A stretch of DNA of 64,000 nt from Streptomyces puniciscabiei (GTDB lineage: Bacteria > Actinomycetota > Actinomycetes > Streptomycetales > Streptomycetaceae). Of this stretch, positions 1 through 8,323 are shown piece by piece. A program made the position numbers and the translations under genes. The notes beneath the pieces were generated by a model. It searched no databases. It saw only the letters and a list, made by a program, of their open reading frames with translations, and had not been told where the DNA came from. The stretch covers positions 1 to 64,000 of the forward strand of contig NZ_VFNX01000008.1 of assembly GCF_006715785.1 (NCBI RefSeq). Reading direction: 5' to 3'. Positions within the stretch are counted from its first letter, which is position 1. Every line of letters starts with the position of its first letter.

Positions 1-526
1 AGCACTGCACCGGGTAGGTGACCGCGAGATTGAGCAGGTGCCGGTCGCGTACCGCGGGTGACCGCCGTTCCAGCGCGGCGAGGAAGGTCCCGTAGCCGAG
101 TGCCACGAGGATCAGCAGGGCCGCCGTGGCCGAGAGGACGGCGTTCAGGCCCGTCACGGCCACCGCGATCGCCGCCATCGCGGCGCGCAGCTCGGCCCCG
201 GTGATCGCACCGGTGACCAGCGGCCGGTCCGGGTGGTGCACCCGGTCGTGCGCGAGGTCCTTCTGCTCGTCGAGCATCCGCAGGAACAGCAGCGCCAGTA
301 CGACGCTCAGCACCCGCACCCAGGTGGCGCCGGACGGCCGCCAGGGGGTTCCCGTCGCGGCCACCGCCGAACCCTCCAGGGCGAAGACCCACAGCAGACC
401 GTAGGCGGCGTAGAGCTGCGGCGCGAACCTGCGCAGCACGAAGCGGCCCAGCCGGGCGGGAACCCGCGCGGCGGCGACGGAGGTCACCGCCGGGACTGCC
501 CCGGGTCCACCGCGTGCCCGGTTCAT
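1..526 (-). CDS. UbiA-type prenyltransferase, C-terminus cut by window edge
   Basis: This is the first ~175 residues of an integral membrane protein; the rest lies beyond position 1. After a basic N-terminus there are hydrophobic segments (ending near LLWVFALEG; LSVVLALLFLRML; VLSATAALLILVALGYG). The loop LDEQKDLAHDRVHHPDRPL resembles the first Asp-rich prenyl-diphosphate/Mg2+ motif (NDxxDxxxD) of UbiA enzymes, followed by the usual RPLVTG. UbiA enzymes attach prenyl groups to aromatic or other acceptors at the membrane. The ATG overlaps the stop of the upstream AfsA-like gene (ATGA), so the two are translationally coupled. The acceptor substrate cannot be read from the sequence. Confidence 0.75.
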   Translation of the reverse strand, partial: MNRARGGPGAVPAVTSVAAARVPARLGRFVLRRFAPQLYAAYGLLWVFALEGSAVAATGTPWRPSGATWVRVLSVVLALLFLRMLDEQKDLAHDRVHHPDRPLVTGAITGAELRAAMAAIAVAVTGLNAVLSATAALLILVALGYGTFLAALERRSPAVRDRHLLNLAVTYPVQC

Positions 527-1506
527 GCCGCTCCCCGGGCCGCCGCGGCGGCACCCGCCAGGCCGGCCGGGTCGAGGTCCGGGTCGGCGAGCCTGATCCG
601 CGCCTCGGCAGCCACGGCGCCGGGCTGGCGCAGGGTGCACTCGATGTCGGCACCGGGCCGGACCGGGGCGGTCCGGCACTCCAGCGGCAGGTCCATCTCG
701 GCGAAGCAGCGGAACCGGGCGGCCAGGCCGAGCGGAAGCACCGTGGGCGTGCGGACGGTGCCGGCCGCCACGGCCGCCGTCAGGGCGAGTTGGCGGAAAG
801 CCTCCAGTTCCAGCATGCCGGGCACGTGGTCGACCCAGTGGTCGTAGAGGGTGGGATGCCCGGTGTCGGCGGTCAGCCGTGCCGTGCGGCCGCCGTCGCC
901 CGTGGCGCGCGGCGGGGAGATCACCGTGTTGGCCGGGTCGCGTCGCCCGACGAGGGCCGCAGCGACGCGTGGTCCGGGCAGCGCGACGGGCCCGTCGGGC
1001 AGGCCGAGCGCGCCGCGCTGTCCGGCCCGCAGCCCGGTCCAGTCCTCCGGGCGCATCCAGGAGTAGCCGATGCGGGCCAGCAGGGCCACCTGCGGGCCGA
1101 TGGCCAGGGCGAAGCGCAGCCGCAGGCCGGTCACCCCGGTGCGGACGCGGAACCGGTGCTCGACATGCGTGGTGATGACGGCCTCCGTGGGACCGTCTCC
1201 CATGGTGAGGGCCGATGCGTGCGGCACCTCGAACTCGACCGTGCGCAGCAGGAACTTGTACCCCAAGGGCACGTCGAAACAGCGGTGGGCGACCACGAAG
1301 ATGCCCTGCCGGCACACCTCGAGCAGCAGCAGCGGATCGTGCCGGTCACGGGGGCCGAGGGTGTCGTGGTAGAAGGCGTGGCGGCGGGGGAGCTGCGCGC
1401 CCAGCAGCAGTTCGTCCTCGCCGTGGTACTCCATGTCGGTCAGGAAGACCTCGGCGACCGCGGCGCGGTGCACCAGCTCCTTGGGGAGTGTCCGGGTGAA
1501 CTGCAT
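523..1506 (-). CDS. AfsA/ScbA-family A-factor biosynthesis hotdog protein
   Basis: The 327-residue product has the two-hotdog layout of the AfsA family, which in Streptomyces joins a beta-ketoacyl chain to dihydroxyacetone phosphate in gamma-butyrolactone or furan signal synthesis. Recognisable are the N-terminal LVHRAAVAEVFLTD segment, LLGAQLPRRHAFYHD, and a second repeat around TLYDHWVDHVPGMLELEAFRQ, where DHVPGM is the conserved hotdog helix start. The ATG is preceded by AGGAG. It sits between an NDP-kinase-like gene and a UbiA gene rather than beside a TetR-type butyrolactone receptor, so it may serve an acyl transfer in the surrounding cluster rather than signalling. Family call is good; the reaction here is inference. 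Confidence 0.8.
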   Translation of the reverse strand: MQFTRTLPKELVHRAAVAEVFLTDMEYHGEDELLLGAQLPRRHAFYHDTLGPRDRHDPLLLLEVCRQGIFVVAHRCFDVPLGYKFLLRTVEFEVPHASALTMGDGPTEAVITTHVEHRFRVRTGVTGLRLRFALAIGPQVALLARIGYSWMRPEDWTGLRAGQRGALGLPDGPVALPGPRVAAALVGRRDPANTVISPPRATGDGGRTARLTADTGHPTLYDHWVDHVPGMLELEAFRQLALTAAVAAGTVRTPTVLPLGLAARFRCFAEMDLPLECRTAPVRPGADIECTLRQPGAVAAEARIRLADPDLDPAGLAGAAAAARGAA

Positions 1507-1516
1507 GGGCCGCTCC

Positions 1517-2455
1517 TCAGGTCAGGGTGGCGCGGACGGCCCGCAGGTGGCGGCGCCAGGCGTCGGCGTCGGCTCCGTCGAGCACCGGCGCACGGCCGGG
1601 CTGCCGCATGGGCAGCACCGTCGAGCCGACGATGACGGCGTCCCACGGGTCGAGTTCGATGCCGTGCCGCCACGCGGTCTCCAGCAACTGCCGCGCGCCC
1701 GCGTCGGTGCCGCAGTGCGGTGACATGAGGTCCCGCAGCCGTTCCACGGCGGGCTGGAAGTCGAGGTCCCGGGGCTTGGTCGCGGCGTAGAGCCGCCCGG
1801 TCAGCTCCAGGGCGTCCGCAAGGCGGTCGTCGCCGGCGAGGGCGGTGCGGAACAGACGCTCGCGTGCGCTGTCGTCGAAATGGACGGCCAGCTCCCGCAG
1901 GACGTCGGCGGGTTCGTCAGGGGTGTGCACCAGGTTCAGCAGGTAGCTGTAGCGGCCGAGGAGATGACGCAGTTGGCCGGGCTGCCGGGCGTCGGGGTCC
2001 GTGGGGCCCTTGAGCCGGGTCAGTTCGACCGATGCGGGGACGTCCAGGTCGTGGACGGCTCGGACCAGCAGCACGAGGGCGTCGGCGTCCTCGAGGAACA
2101 GGGCCGCGAGCCTCCTGCGGTAAGGGGTGGCGAGGTTCCACTGGAAGTACCACAAGGAGCGGATCATGGTGCGGGTCAGCCGGGTGACCGCCGCTCCGAC
2201 GATCCTGAAGCCCTGCCCGGCCAGCCAGTACACCGCCGCGTCCAGCCTGCGGGCCACCACGGCGTCCGGTTTGAGCAGCAGCATCGCGTGCCGGTGGGCG
2301 AAGCCCGGGACGTCCTCGGTGAGGGTGGCGAGCTGCTCGTGACTCTCCTGGTAGTAGGTGTCGGCGCCGTACAGCCGCTGTTTGGCGGGCTGGCAGGTGA
2401 GCAGCGGGGAGACGGGAATGCCGCGCGGGGGCTCGGCGAGGTGCGCGGTGGTCAT
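1517..2455 (-). CDS. Nucleoside-diphosphate-kinase-like protein with C-terminal extension
   Basis: The product has 312 residues, about twice a normal NDP kinase. Residues ~50-200 carry NDK-type motifs: HAMLLLKPDAV (the Lys-Pro-Asp phosphate-binding strand), TRLKGPTDPDARQPGQLR (compare LxGxTxPxxAxPGTLR), and NLVHTPDEP, aligning with NxVHGSDS so that the catalytic His appears kept while the Ser-Asp-Ser is changed. The C-terminal ~110 residues have no feature I recognise. ATG at 2455 is chosen because it overlaps the stop of the SDR gene (ATGA). In context it may phosphorylate or handle a nucleotide or phosphate intermediate with the neighbouring nucleotidyltransferase. That role is inference. 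Confidence 0.65.
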   Translation of the reverse strand: MTTAHLAEPPRGIPVSPLLTCQPAKQRLYGADTYYQESHEQLATLTEDVPGFAHRHAMLLLKPDAVVARRLDAAVYWLAGQGFRIVGAAVTRLTRTMIRSLWYFQWNLATPYRRRLAALFLEDADALVLLVRAVHDLDVPASVELTRLKGPTDPDARQPGQLRHLLGRYSYLLNLVHTPDEPADVLRELAVHFDDSARERLFRTALAGDDRLADALELTGRLYAATKPRDLDFQPAVERLRDLMSPHCGTDAGARQLLETAWRHGIELDPWDAVIVGSTVLPMRQPGRAPVLDGADADAWRRHLRAVRATLT

Positions 2456-3543
2456 CGATGGGTGCTCCCGTCGGGTCGGGCGGCGGCCGGTCCCCGGTGC
2501 GGGGCCGGGCCGAGATAGCCGGTCATGAGGCAGTGGTCGAGGAGGCGGCGCAGGTACGGTCGTGCGCCGGCCGGCGCCGGCCGGTGGCTGAAGACCGTCG
2601 CCTGGGCGTCGTCGAAGTGGACACGCCGCCGGAAGTAGGTCTCGTACAGGGAGATGACGCGGTGGTAGTAGGGGCGTTCCCGGTCGGGCAGGTCCGCGGC
2701 GGAGAACGCGGACCGCGGGACGAACCGCGGCACGTGGAAGGAGGGGTACTCGGCCAGGACGTCGGAGAAGTCCCGCAGCGTCAGCTCGTGCCCGACGGCG
2801 TGCAGGGTGCGGCCCTCGGCCTCGGGGAAGCGGGTGGCGGCCTCGGTCACCAGGTGGGCGACCCGGTCGACGGGGACCAGGTCGAGGACGGCGTCGTAGC
2901 GGCCCGGCACGGTACGCACCAGGCCCCGGGTGAGGACCCGCAGCACGGGGTAGATGGTCTTGAAGTCGCGGACGCGGCCGGTGCGGGCGGCCCCGGTGAC
3001 GATGCTCGGGCGCACCACGCTCACCGGCAGGCCCTCGGTCGCCGCCGTGCGGACCAGCGTCTCGGCGCCGAGTTTGCTCTTCTCGTAGCCGTTGCCCAGG
3101 CGTTGCCCCAGATCGGTTTCGTCCTCGCGTGCGGTGCCGTCGCGTTCCCCGCACACGTAGGCGGTGCTGACGTGCACCAGCGGTGTGCGGTCGGCGAGGG
3201 CCAGGGCCAGGACGTGCCGGGTGCCCGCCACGTTGACGCGGTCGTAGCGTTCGTCGGGCAGTCCGAAGTCGGTGACGGCGGCGCAGTGCACGATCCGGTC
3301 GGCGCCGGCGGCGAGCCTCCGGTCGTCGTCGGTCAGCCCGAGGCGGGGGCGGGTGATGTCCCCGGTGATCCGGGTCAGCCTGCCCGGCCCGGGGGTGAGC
3401 TCGCTTCCGTGGTTGCGGACGATGCGGGGGGTGCGGTGCAGCAGCGCCAGCACGGTGTGGCCCGCGGCGGTGAGCCGGGCGGTCACCTCCGCGCCCACGA
3501 GGCCGCCGGCTCCGGTCACCAGCACCGTCATCGGGTCGGGCAT
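2452..3543 (-). CDS. Extended SDR / NAD(P)-dependent epimerase-reductase
   Basis: The product has 363 residues with an N-terminal Rossmann fold: VTGAGGLVGAEV is the GxxGxxG dinucleotide motif, VHVSTAYV and YEKSK give the Ser and Tyr-x-x-x-Lys catalytic residues, and VVRPSIV is the usual downstream strand. The pattern of YEKSKLGAE and a long C-terminus resembles fatty-acyl/thioester reductase-type and NAD-epimerase-type SDRs. The ATG (MPDPMTV) follows GAAGGAG by 7 nt. The stop overlaps the start of the NDP-kinase-like gene. It could reduce an acyl thioester or ketone in the product of this cluster; the substrate is unknown. Confidence 0.8.
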   Translation of the reverse strand: MPDPMTVLVTGAGGLVGAEVTARLTAAGHTVLALLHRTPRIVRNHGSELTPGPGRLTRITGDITRPRLGLTDDDRRLAAGADRIVHCAAVTDFGLPDERYDRVNVAGTRHVLALALADRTPLVHVSTAYVCGERDGTAREDETDLGQRLGNGYEKSKLGAETLVRTAATEGLPVSVVRPSIVTGAARTGRVRDFKTIYPVLRVLTRGLVRTVPGRYDAVLDLVPVDRVAHLVTEAATRFPEAEGRTLHAVGHELTLRDFSDVLAEYPSFHVPRFVPRSAFSAADLPDRERPYYHRVISLYETYFRRRVHFDDAQATVFSHRPAPAGARPYLRRLLDHCLMTGYLGPAPHRGPAAARPDGSTHR

Positions 3544-3581
3544 GGGCGGCTCCTTCGGGCGGAACGTCGGATGCGGCACCG

Positions 3582-5234
3582 TCACAGGGCCTGGTGGGGC
3601 TGGGCGCCGTTGCTTGCCAGGAGGTCGCGGGCTTCTTCGACGGGCAGGTCCGCGTCGAGGTGGGCGCCGATGCGCAACCAGTCGTGGCCGAGCCGCAAGG
3701 TGGCCGCCCAGGTGGCCGCTGAGTCGAAGGAGGCCGGGAACGTCCCGGCGCCCACCGCGGTACGGACCAGGGCGGTGCAGGCGCGCACCTCCGTGAGCAG
3801 TCCGTCGCCCTCTTCCGCCGAGTCGACGGTCCGCCGCAGCAGTTCGCCGGCGCGTGCCCCGATCGGCCGGGTGGCGGGCGGCAGGAGGTCGAGGCGGCGT
3901 ACCAGACCGGCGTCGGCGGGCAGCGGATGGACGCCGTGGGCGCTGAGCAGTCCGCGCAGCACGGCGTGCACGGCACGGCGCGCGCTGAGTTCGGCCACCC
4001 GCCACTGACCCTGGCGCAGGGCACCCGTCAGATCCTCGACGGCGTTCTCCACGACGACGTTGGACCACACCAGGGCCATGGCGGCGGCCGCGAACCGGTC
4101 GGCGGGCAACGGCAGCAGGTCGACGGCGCGGGAGCCGGTCACCGCCGCACCGTGCAGCGACAGCAGCGGCCGTGCGAGGGAGGGCGGTGGGGTGACGGGG
4201 CCGGGCGGAGCGGCGAGCGGCAGCGCGGGGGTGACGGTGCCGCCGCCCTTCCAGGCGAGGCGGATCAGGCCGTAGCGCAGGAAGGCGGCCAGCAGCGCTC
4301 CGGGCTCGCTGACGCCGGTGTGCGCGGCGGTGTCCAGCACCCAGGGCAGCGGCCGGCCCAGGACGAGGGAGCGCCAGACGGACCCGGCGTCGTCGCCGAG
4401 CGCGAACACCTCACGGCCACCGCGGATGACATGCACCCGCTCACCGGTCTGCCAGGTGGTCACCCCGGCCACGCGTTCGACGGTGAGCCGCTCGGGCCGC
4501 CAGGACACTCCGGTGAGTCCGAGATCCCGGGCGAAGGCGAGGCAGGCGGTCAGGTGGTCGCGGGCGGCGTCGGCGTCGCCGGGCGCGGGGGTGACGGCGT
4601 CCAGTTCCCCGTAGCGGTCGCGTACGTCCGCGCGGCCGGTCCGGGCAAGCTGCAGGGACAGCCACTTGGGTTCGAGGTAGGTCTCCCCCACCCCGGCGGC
4701 CCAGGACTTGACGGCCTGGACGAGTCCGGCGCGGGTCCATTCGGCCGCCTCGTCGCCCTCGCCGAGACACAGCAGCGCGATCGCGTGGCGCAGGGACTGG
4801 CGGGCCCGGTGCGCCCACCAGTCGGCGGTGATCCGGCGGAACTCTTCGACGGGCAGCATCGCCTTCACCTCCTCGACCAGGGCGTGGTCGCGCAGCGGGT
4901 GGCTGTGCAGCAGCCGCTGGCAGCGGTTGAGGAGGTCCTCCGGGAGCCGGCCGGGCCGCTTGGCGTGCTGCTGCACCGCGTGGAACTGGGCGGCGATCTG
5001 CCGCACCGACCGGGTGCGGATCTCCACTCGCCGGCCGTCCACGAACAGCAGGGACGGCATGATCGGCAGGTCGTCCCCGCAGCGGTCGATGAGGAGGAAG
5101 TCGATGTCCGAGGAAGAGTTGCCGAAGCCCTCGGCCACGGAGCCTTCGAGGGTCACGGCGCTCTGGGTGGCGCGGGGCAGTTCGGCGAGGGACTTGTCGA
5201 GCAGGTCCTGGAGCTGCTCCTCGGTGAGGATCAC
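3582..5234 (-). CDS. Nucleotidyltransferase-domain protein
   Basis: The 550-residue product starts with a pol-beta-type nucleotidyltransferase fold: G31-S32, then D43 and D45 in the pattern GSVAEGFGNSSSDIDF, and RVEIRTRS as the likely third acidic strand. Such enzymes transfer NMP from NTP to small alcohols, phosphates or proteins. The large remainder (residues ~130-550) is mostly helical and Ala/Leu/Arg-rich with no motif I recognise; it may bind the acceptor. The start is GTG, overlapping the stop of the PEP-synthase-like gene (GTGA). Its place next to phosphate-transfer genes suggests nucleotidyl activation of a cluster intermediate. This is inference. Confidence 0.65.
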   Translation of the reverse strand: MILTEEQLQDLLDKSLAELPRATQSAVTLEGSVAEGFGNSSSDIDFLLIDRCGDDLPIMPSLLFVDGRRVEIRTRSVRQIAAQFHAVQQHAKRPGRLPEDLLNRCQRLLHSHPLRDHALVEEVKAMLPVEEFRRITADWWAHRARQSLRHAIALLCLGEGDEAAEWTRAGLVQAVKSWAAGVGETYLEPKWLSLQLARTGRADVRDRYGELDAVTPAPGDADAARDHLTACLAFARDLGLTGVSWRPERLTVERVAGVTTWQTGERVHVIRGGREVFALGDDAGSVWRSLVLGRPLPWVLDTAAHTGVSEPGALLAAFLRYGLIRLAWKGGGTVTPALPLAAPPGPVTPPPSLARPLLSLHGAAVTGSRAVDLLPLPADRFAAAAMALVWSNVVVENAVEDLTGALRQGQWRVAELSARRAVHAVLRGLLSAHGVHPLPADAGLVRRLDLLPPATRPIGARAGELLRRTVDSAEEGDGLLTEVRACTALVRTAVGAGTFPASFDSAATWAATLRLGHDWLRIGAHLDADLPVEEARDLLASNGAQPHQAL

Positions 5235-7993
5235 GGGTGGGTCTCCGTTCCAGAGCTGTGCCGGGCGGCGGGCGTGGCGTCGTCGGGCGGATCGGCGAGT
5301 ACGGTGACCGTCCCGGCGGCGCCGTCGACGCGCAGCCGGGTGCCGGTGCGGATCTCGGTCGTGGCGTCCCTGACCTGGACCACGGTCGGAATGCCCAGCT
5401 CACGTGCCACGACGGCGACATGGGTGAGCGGGCTGCCCCGCTCGATGACGAGCGCGGCCGCCGAGGTCAGCGCGCCGACCCAGCCCGGGTCGGTCCGATA
5501 GGTGACGAGAATGCCGCCGCCGATGTCGCGCGGGCTGTCGGTGACGACGGCGCCTCCCTCGGCGACGCCGGGGCAGCAGGGGGTGCCCTGCAGTTCACGG
5601 GCACCGCTGCGGGCGGCCGGGGGGCTGCTCCAGCCGGCCCGCTCCAGGTTCCCCGACCAGTACGGGGCGCCGCGGGTGACGAAACGGGACGGCGCGCTCT
5701 GCGCGGTATCGGCGGCCAGTCGCCTGCGGCGCAGGGCGGCCAGCTCGCGCAGTTCCGTGTGGACGATCGCGCCCTCGTAGGCGCCCGCGATCTCCTCCAG
5801 GCGCAGCATGAACACGTCGTCCCAGGCGTCGATGGCTCCGGCGTGTGCCAGGTCGCGGCCGAGGGCGCGCAGCATGCGCTTGGCCGCTCCGAAGGCACGG
5901 GTGCGGCAGAACCTGAGGCGTTCCCGGTCGGCCAGCGCCGTCCGGGCCTTGCCCCGCACCCGCTCGTACAGCAGTCGGCGCGGGCCGCGCAGGTGCGCGT
6001 CGAGGTAGGCCTGGGCCTCGTCGGGACGCGCCTCTGCCGCGCCGCGCCGCTCCGCGGCACCGCTGTCCGCGCTGTCCGGCAGGGCGTCCCGCAGCAGGGT
6101 GACGAGTCCGGCCGGGTTCTCGTGCAGGTCGGGGACCTCCAGCTTCAGTTCGTCGGGGCTGCGGTAGCCGTAGTCGGCGAGGTAGGCGTCGACGGCGGCG
6201 AGGAACCGGGTGTGCCCGGCCGCGCGCAGTGCCGGGAGGCACTCGGAGTCGGCGGTGTGCTCCAGGACATGCAGGACCTCGGCGTCGGCGCGGGCCTGGG
6301 CGGCCAGCTTGCGCAGGGCGCGCACCGGTTCGGCGGATTCCACGGTGCCGGAGGGGGCCGCCGCGGCCCACGTGAACCATTCCGGTGCGTCGGGCAGCCA
6401 TCGGCGGGTGAGCAGGGCCAGCAGCCCCATGGAGAGCAGAATGGTGGCGTCCAGGGCCTGCATCGGGCCCCATTTCTCGATGAGTTCGCGCTGCAGGCGG
6501 CGGAAACGGCGGTAGGTCTCGTCACCGGGCAGCGCGTCGTAGTCGATATTGTTGAAGATCGCGTATGCCCGGTGGAAATCGCGGTGGAATCGCTCCACGG
6601 ACTGGTGGATGGTGACGTACCTCCCGGCGAATTTCACCGTGCGGGTCAGGCGTGACCAGCGGCCGCGCAGGCCGGGCCGGGGAGTGAACGGATGGAGGGT
6701 GTCGGCGAGTTCGTCGGAAATGCTCTCCGCGACGCCGAGGGATTTCTCCAGGACTCGCCGGCCCAGCGGGTACAGCGGGGCCAGGCGCACCATGCGGTAC
6801 CAGTGGAAGAGGTTGTAGTAGACCCGGCCGTGGACATAGCCCAGCAGGTGCGGGGTCCACTCGCGCACCTCGCGCAGTTGCTCGCCGCGGACACCGAGGG
6901 CGCGGGCGTAGCTGTCGTACACCTTGGCGTAGGTGTCGGCGGCGAAGCTGTAGGTGAGCGGGGAGACGACGCCGCTGAAGCTCTCGATGATGTTGGAGTT
7001 GTCCCAGATCCGCTGCTCTCCCCGGGGTGCGGGGCTGGTGACCGGGCGGCTCTGCAGGATCCACAGGGTGTCCTCGGCGATGGCCCACTCGATGTCCTGA
7101 GGGGCGCCGTGGTGTGTGCTGATGCGGGTGCCGGCCTCGTGCAGCCGGGCCAGGTCGGCGGCGCTGAGGGCGGGCTCGGCGCGCTCCTCGTCGGCGACGG
7201 GTGAGACCTTGCAGCCGGGTCCGGAGCCGGCGTCGTAGCGCTCCCGCTTGTCACCGATCACGGTGGTGAGCGGCTCGCCGGTGGCGGCGTCCAGGACGAC
7301 GGTGTCCGCATCGACGGCGCCCGAGACCAGCCCTTCCCCCAGTCCGTGTACGGCGCTGACCACATGCCGGTCGGTGCGGCCGGTTGCCGGGTCGGCGGTG
7401 AGGAGCACGCCGCTGCGCTCGGCCGGCACCATGCGCTGCACGACGACGGCGACGCCCCCGGTGCCGGGCGGCAGCCGGCGCCGGGCGCGATAGCGCAGGG
7501 AGCGTTCCGAGAAGGCGGAGGCCCAGCAGCGGCGGACATGGGCGATCACCTCGTCGGTGCCGCGGATGTTGAGGAAGCTGTCGAACTGGCCCGCGAAGGA
7601 GTGCCGCGCGCCGTCCTCCTCGGCACCGGACGAGCGGACGGCCACCGCGCCGCCACCGGCCTGCTGGTAGGCACGCCGGACGGCGTCGGCGACGGGCGGG
7701 CCGAGGGGCGCGGCCCGGATGAGACGGGCGATCTCCTCGGCGACCTGCCCGGGCCTCGACTCCCAGCCGTCGGTGAGGAGCCGTGCCAGGTGCGGTTCCA
7801 GACCGCTGCCGCGGCAGAATTCCGCGAAGACATTCATGCCGAGGACGGACCATCTCGGCACGTGAAAGCCGAACGTGGTGAGGCTGTGGAGGTTCTTCCC
7901 TTTTCCGCCGGCCCATTCGGCGATCAGCGACGGGTCACTGGACGGGGTGAGGACCTGCAGGGACAGGTTTCCGGATGTCGTACCGAGCGACAA
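5231..7993 (-). CDS. PEP-synthase / rifampicin-phosphotransferase-like enzyme
   Basis: This 920-residue protein has the three-part layout of PEP-synthase-like phosphotransferases. Residues ~1-320 form the ATP-binding domain (GGKGKNLHSLTTFGFHVP; AVRSSGAEEDG; FAGQFDSFLN; VVVQRMV; QDIEWAI; LWILQSRPV). A ~450-residue middle domain presumably binds the acceptor, and the C-terminal swivelling His domain has ERGSPLTHVAVVARELGIP with the phospho-His. Rifampicin phosphotransferase has the same arrangement and moves the ATP beta-phosphate onto a small-molecule hydroxyl. The start is TTG, with AAAGGGA upstream. As first gene of the leftward operon it is probably read from a promoter in 7994-8323. The true acceptor is unknown; resistance and biosynthesis are both possible. 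Confidence 0.75.
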   Translation of the reverse strand: MSLGTTSGNLSLQVLTPSSDPSLIAEWAGGKGKNLHSLTTFGFHVPRWSVLGMNVFAEFCRGSGLEPHLARLLTDGWESRPGQVAEEIARLIRAAPLGPPVADAVRRAYQQAGGGAVAVRSSGAEEDGARHSFAGQFDSFLNIRGTDEVIAHVRRCWASAFSERSLRYRARRRLPPGTGGVAVVVQRMVPAERSGVLLTADPATGRTDRHVVSAVHGLGEGLVSGAVDADTVVLDAATGEPLTTVIGDKRERYDAGSGPGCKVSPVADEERAEPALSAADLARLHEAGTRISTHHGAPQDIEWAIAEDTLWILQSRPVTSPAPRGEQRIWDNSNIIESFSGVVSPLTYSFAADTYAKVYDSYARALGVRGEQLREVREWTPHLLGYVHGRVYYNLFHWYRMVRLAPLYPLGRRVLEKSLGVAESISDELADTLHPFTPRPGLRGRWSRLTRTVKFAGRYVTIHQSVERFHRDFHRAYAIFNNIDYDALPGDETYRRFRRLQRELIEKWGPMQALDATILLSMGLLALLTRRWLPDAPEWFTWAAAAPSGTVESAEPVRALRKLAAQARADAEVLHVLEHTADSECLPALRAAGHTRFLAAVDAYLADYGYRSPDELKLEVPDLHENPAGLVTLLRDALPDSADSGAAERRGAAEARPDEAQAYLDAHLRGPRRLLYERVRGKARTALADRERLRFCRTRAFGAAKRMLRALGRDLAHAGAIDAWDDVFMLRLEEIAGAYEGAIVHTELRELAALRRRRLAADTAQSAPSRFVTRGAPYWSGNLERAGWSSPPAARSGARELQGTPCCPGVAEGGAVVTDSPRDIGGGILVTYRTDPGWVGALTSAAALVIERGSPLTHVAVVARELGIPTVVQVRDATTEIRTGTRLRVDGAAGTVTVLADPPDDATPAARHSSGTETHP

Positions 7994-8323
7994 CTCGTTT
8001 CCCTTTCAAGGGTGTCCAGGGTGTTGCCCAAGCGGTGTCAGTCGACCTCGCCCGAATGTTCCACAGTGAGACCGGTCAATTCATCCGGCGGGCTCAGCGG
8101 GGGGCACTTTTCGGTCGTGGTAGTGCTTTCAATTTCCTGAGGCGAACCGGGCCGAGCCGGGCCGCCGCCCGGCGCCGGGACCGCGTGCGCCATGCGCTGG
8201 CCGTGTTCTCTCCAAGTTTCCCTCCGCGCCCTGGACACAGCTGTACCCATCAGTAGGGTTGCCGCGGCGGGGCCGCCCGACCGGCGGGCCCGAAGCCAAG
8301 TGACCTTCGTACAAGGGGGATTC
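7994..8323. other. Divergent intergenic region between PEP-synthase-like operon and metallophosphoesterase
   Basis: These 330 bases separate two divergently transcribed genes and should hold both promoters. I see a short palindrome (GACCGGTC, near 8072) and the strong ribosome site CAAGGGGGA just before 8324. I do not see a convincing -35/-10 pair or butyrolactone-receptor-type operator. Open frames crossing it on the minus strand have non-coding composition. Confidence 0.4.

Noticed and set aside
1517..4024. A single 835-residue protein covering the NDP-kinase-like gene and upstream DNA
   Set aside because: The N-terminal two thirds are antisense-like Arg/Pro-rich sequence overlapping the SDR and nucleotidyltransferase genes; the real start is at 2455, overlapping the SDR stop.
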